DNA of 64,000 nucleotides, taken from assembly GCF_003254055.1 (NCBI RefSeq), contig NZ_QKZT01000017.1, forward strand, positions 1 to 64,000, given 5' to 3'. The stretch is from Algoriphagus chordae (GTDB taxonomy: Bacteria; Bacteroidota; Bacteroidia; Cytophagales; Cyclobacteriaceae). Of this stretch, positions 63,209 to 64,000 are shown in pieces. Below the pieces are notes generated by a model. It saw nothing but the letters and a program-made list of their open reading frames with translations. It did no database searches and had not been told where the DNA came from. The position numbers were made by a program, and so were the translations under genes. Numbering within the stretch: position 1 is the stretch's first letter; each line of letters begins with the position of its first letter.

Positions 63209-63210
63209 TC

Positions 63211-63405
63211 ATGAATGAAGGAACAGTAAAATTCTTTAACACAACCAAAGGTTTTGGTTTTATTACACCAGCAGACAACAGTGAAGATGTATTTGTACAC
63301 CACTCAGGTCTAGTACACGAAATCCGTGAGAACGATCACGTTACTTATGACGTAGTTCAAGGTAAAAAAGGCGTTAACGCTGTGAACGTGAAAGTAGCTA
63401 AGTAA
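63211..63405 (+). CDS. cspA: Cold-shock protein CspA
   Basis: 64 residues with the RNA-binding motifs KGFGFI (RNP1) and DVFVHHS (RNP2). It is a nucleic acid chaperone of the five-strand OB fold. It starts 2 bases after the stop of the basic protein, so it belongs to the same transcript as the helicase. Confidence 0.95.
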   Translation: MNEGTVKFFNTTKGFGFITPADNSEDVFVHHSGLVHEIRENDHVTYDVVQGKKGVNAVNVKVAK

Positions 63406-63445
63406 TTCCAATCGGGTTTTGCCCAATTAAGAAATACAAAGTTTG

Positions 63446-63479
63446 ATGCCTGCAGATCTATGATTTGCAGGCATTTTTG
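63446..63479 (+). terminator. Terminator after cspA
   Basis: ATGCCTGCA pairs with TGCAGGCAT around an 11-base loop, followed by five T. Confidence 0.82.
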
Positions 63480-63499
63480 TGTTTAAGCGAGTTTGGCGA

Positions 63500-64000
63500 C
63501 TATTCCTGCCACAGTACCTCGTTGGTCAATTCTTTGCCTGCTTCTAGCTCGTCTAGGTTTTCTAAAGTAGTCGAAGCGATATGAGCCAATGCTTCATTGG
63601 TCAAAAAGGCTTGATGTCCTGTGATCAGGACATTAGGGAATCCCATCAATCTGGAAATTTGCTCATCCTGAAGGATTTCTTCTGATCTGTTCTGAAAGAA
63701 TAGATCCTCCTCTTGCTCATACACATCTATTCCTAGGTTTCCCACTTTTCGATTTTTTAATGCCTTGATTACTGCTTTGGTTTCGATCAGTGCTCCTCGG
63801 CTCGTATTGATTACTGTCACTCCATCTTTCATTTGGGCTAAACTATCCTTATTGACTAAATGAAAAGTGTCAGATGTTAAGGGGCAATGGAGGGAGATAA
63901 TGTCACTTTCGGCTAACAGCTCATTTAAAGGTAGATAAGTAACGCCTAGGTCCTTCAGTTCATCGCTTTCGTAGATGTCATAAGCAAGGACTTTGCAGCC
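63500..64000 (-). CDS. ldhA: D-2-hydroxyacid (D-lactate) dehydrogenase, cut by the window edge
   Basis: The open frame runs to the window end, so the start is outside. The visible C-terminal 166 residues include the cofactor-domain strand GCKVLAYDIYES, SLHCPLT, the INTSRGALIET Arg and the His-containing ITGHQAFLTNEAL. These are typical of D-lactate dehydrogenases, which reduce pyruvate to D-lactate. ATG at 63832 is internal and should not be taken as the start. Substrate specificity within the 2-hydroxyacid family is not certain. Confidence 0.85.
   Translation of the reverse strand, partial: GCKVLAYDIYESDELKDLGVTYLPLNELLAESDIISLHCPLTSDTFHLVNKDSLAQMKDGVTVINTSRGALIETKAVIKALKNRKVGNLGIDVYEQEEDLFFQNRSEEILQDEQISRLMGFPNVLITGHQAFLTNEALAHIASTTLENLDELEAGKELTNEVLWQE

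Noticed and set aside
1..64000. Prophage, insertion sequence, secretion or defence systems
   Set aside because: No transposase, integrase, phage structural, restriction or toxin-antitoxin genes could be recognised in any frame.

Overview
The window comes from a Bacteroidota genome, most likely order Cytophagales (Cyclobacteriaceae/Algoriphagus-like). The evidence is as follows. Recognisable promoters carry the phylum's TTTG/TAnnTTTG signature and genes lack Shine-Dalgarno runs. An alternative complex III operon (actABCDEF) is fused to a cytochrome oxidase cluster. IspG is the long 660-residue type, and BF3164-like and other surface lipoproteins are present. There is no phage, IS element or CRISPR array. 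The window is mostly core chromosome with a few accessory patches.

Layout. 1-3833 (minus strand): a degenerate repeat, a small membrane protein, an S41 protease lipoprotein, ftsE, a small conserved protein and a transaldolase-like aldolase. 4140-4220: SRP RNA with a textbook promoter. 4619-13091: the complete trp operon (leader peptide, trpE, G, D, C, F, B, A) ending in a DAHP synthase. It is controlled by a transcription attenuator with a three-Trp leader peptide, and its spacers are filled with 7-8-nt tandem repeats and a gene fragment. 13175-17569: a propeller lipoprotein, rpsA, a small barrel protein and tRNA-Cys beside a duplicated tRNA 3' end. 17860-34513: a respiratory supercluster of actA-F, cytochrome oxidase subunits II, I, III, III-like and IV, heme A synthesis (ctaA, ctaB), SCO, DUF420 and a Cys-motif microprotein. 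34527-41742: a giant membrane histidine kinase followed by an 1156-residue surface protein of unknown function. 41806-44540: an SDR reductase and ispG. 44598-44811: the inverted partner of the repeat at position 1.

44934-52341: accessory and envelope genes, comprising a microprotein, an IPT-like lipoprotein, a vanadium haloperoxidase-like lipoprotein, an AraC regulator and a DUF2723 glycosyltransferase. 52443-60194: a sulfur locus with thioredoxin, a CstB-like persulfide dioxygenase-rhodanese, two YeeE/YedE half transporters, a TsdA-like diheme thiosulfate dehydrogenase and an outer-membrane channel. An MFS permease and an acyl-ACP thioesterase lie within it. 60600-63474: a cold-adaptation trio of desaturase, DEAD-box helicase with small basic partner, and CspA. 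The window ends inside a D-2-hydroxyacid dehydrogenase.

The most striking result is regulatory. Three promoters in the sulfur locus (trxA, the persulfide dioxygenase and tsdA) each carry a Crp/Fnr-like palindrome GTGA-N6-TYAY, and each palindrome starts exactly 36 bases before the -7 box. This suggests a sulfide/thiosulfate regulon driven by a Crp/Fnr-family activator that is not encoded in the window. The trp attenuator, the heptamer repeats, the long inverted repeat pair, the duplicated tRNA end and a desaturase with no ATG at its real N-terminus are the other points worth checking.
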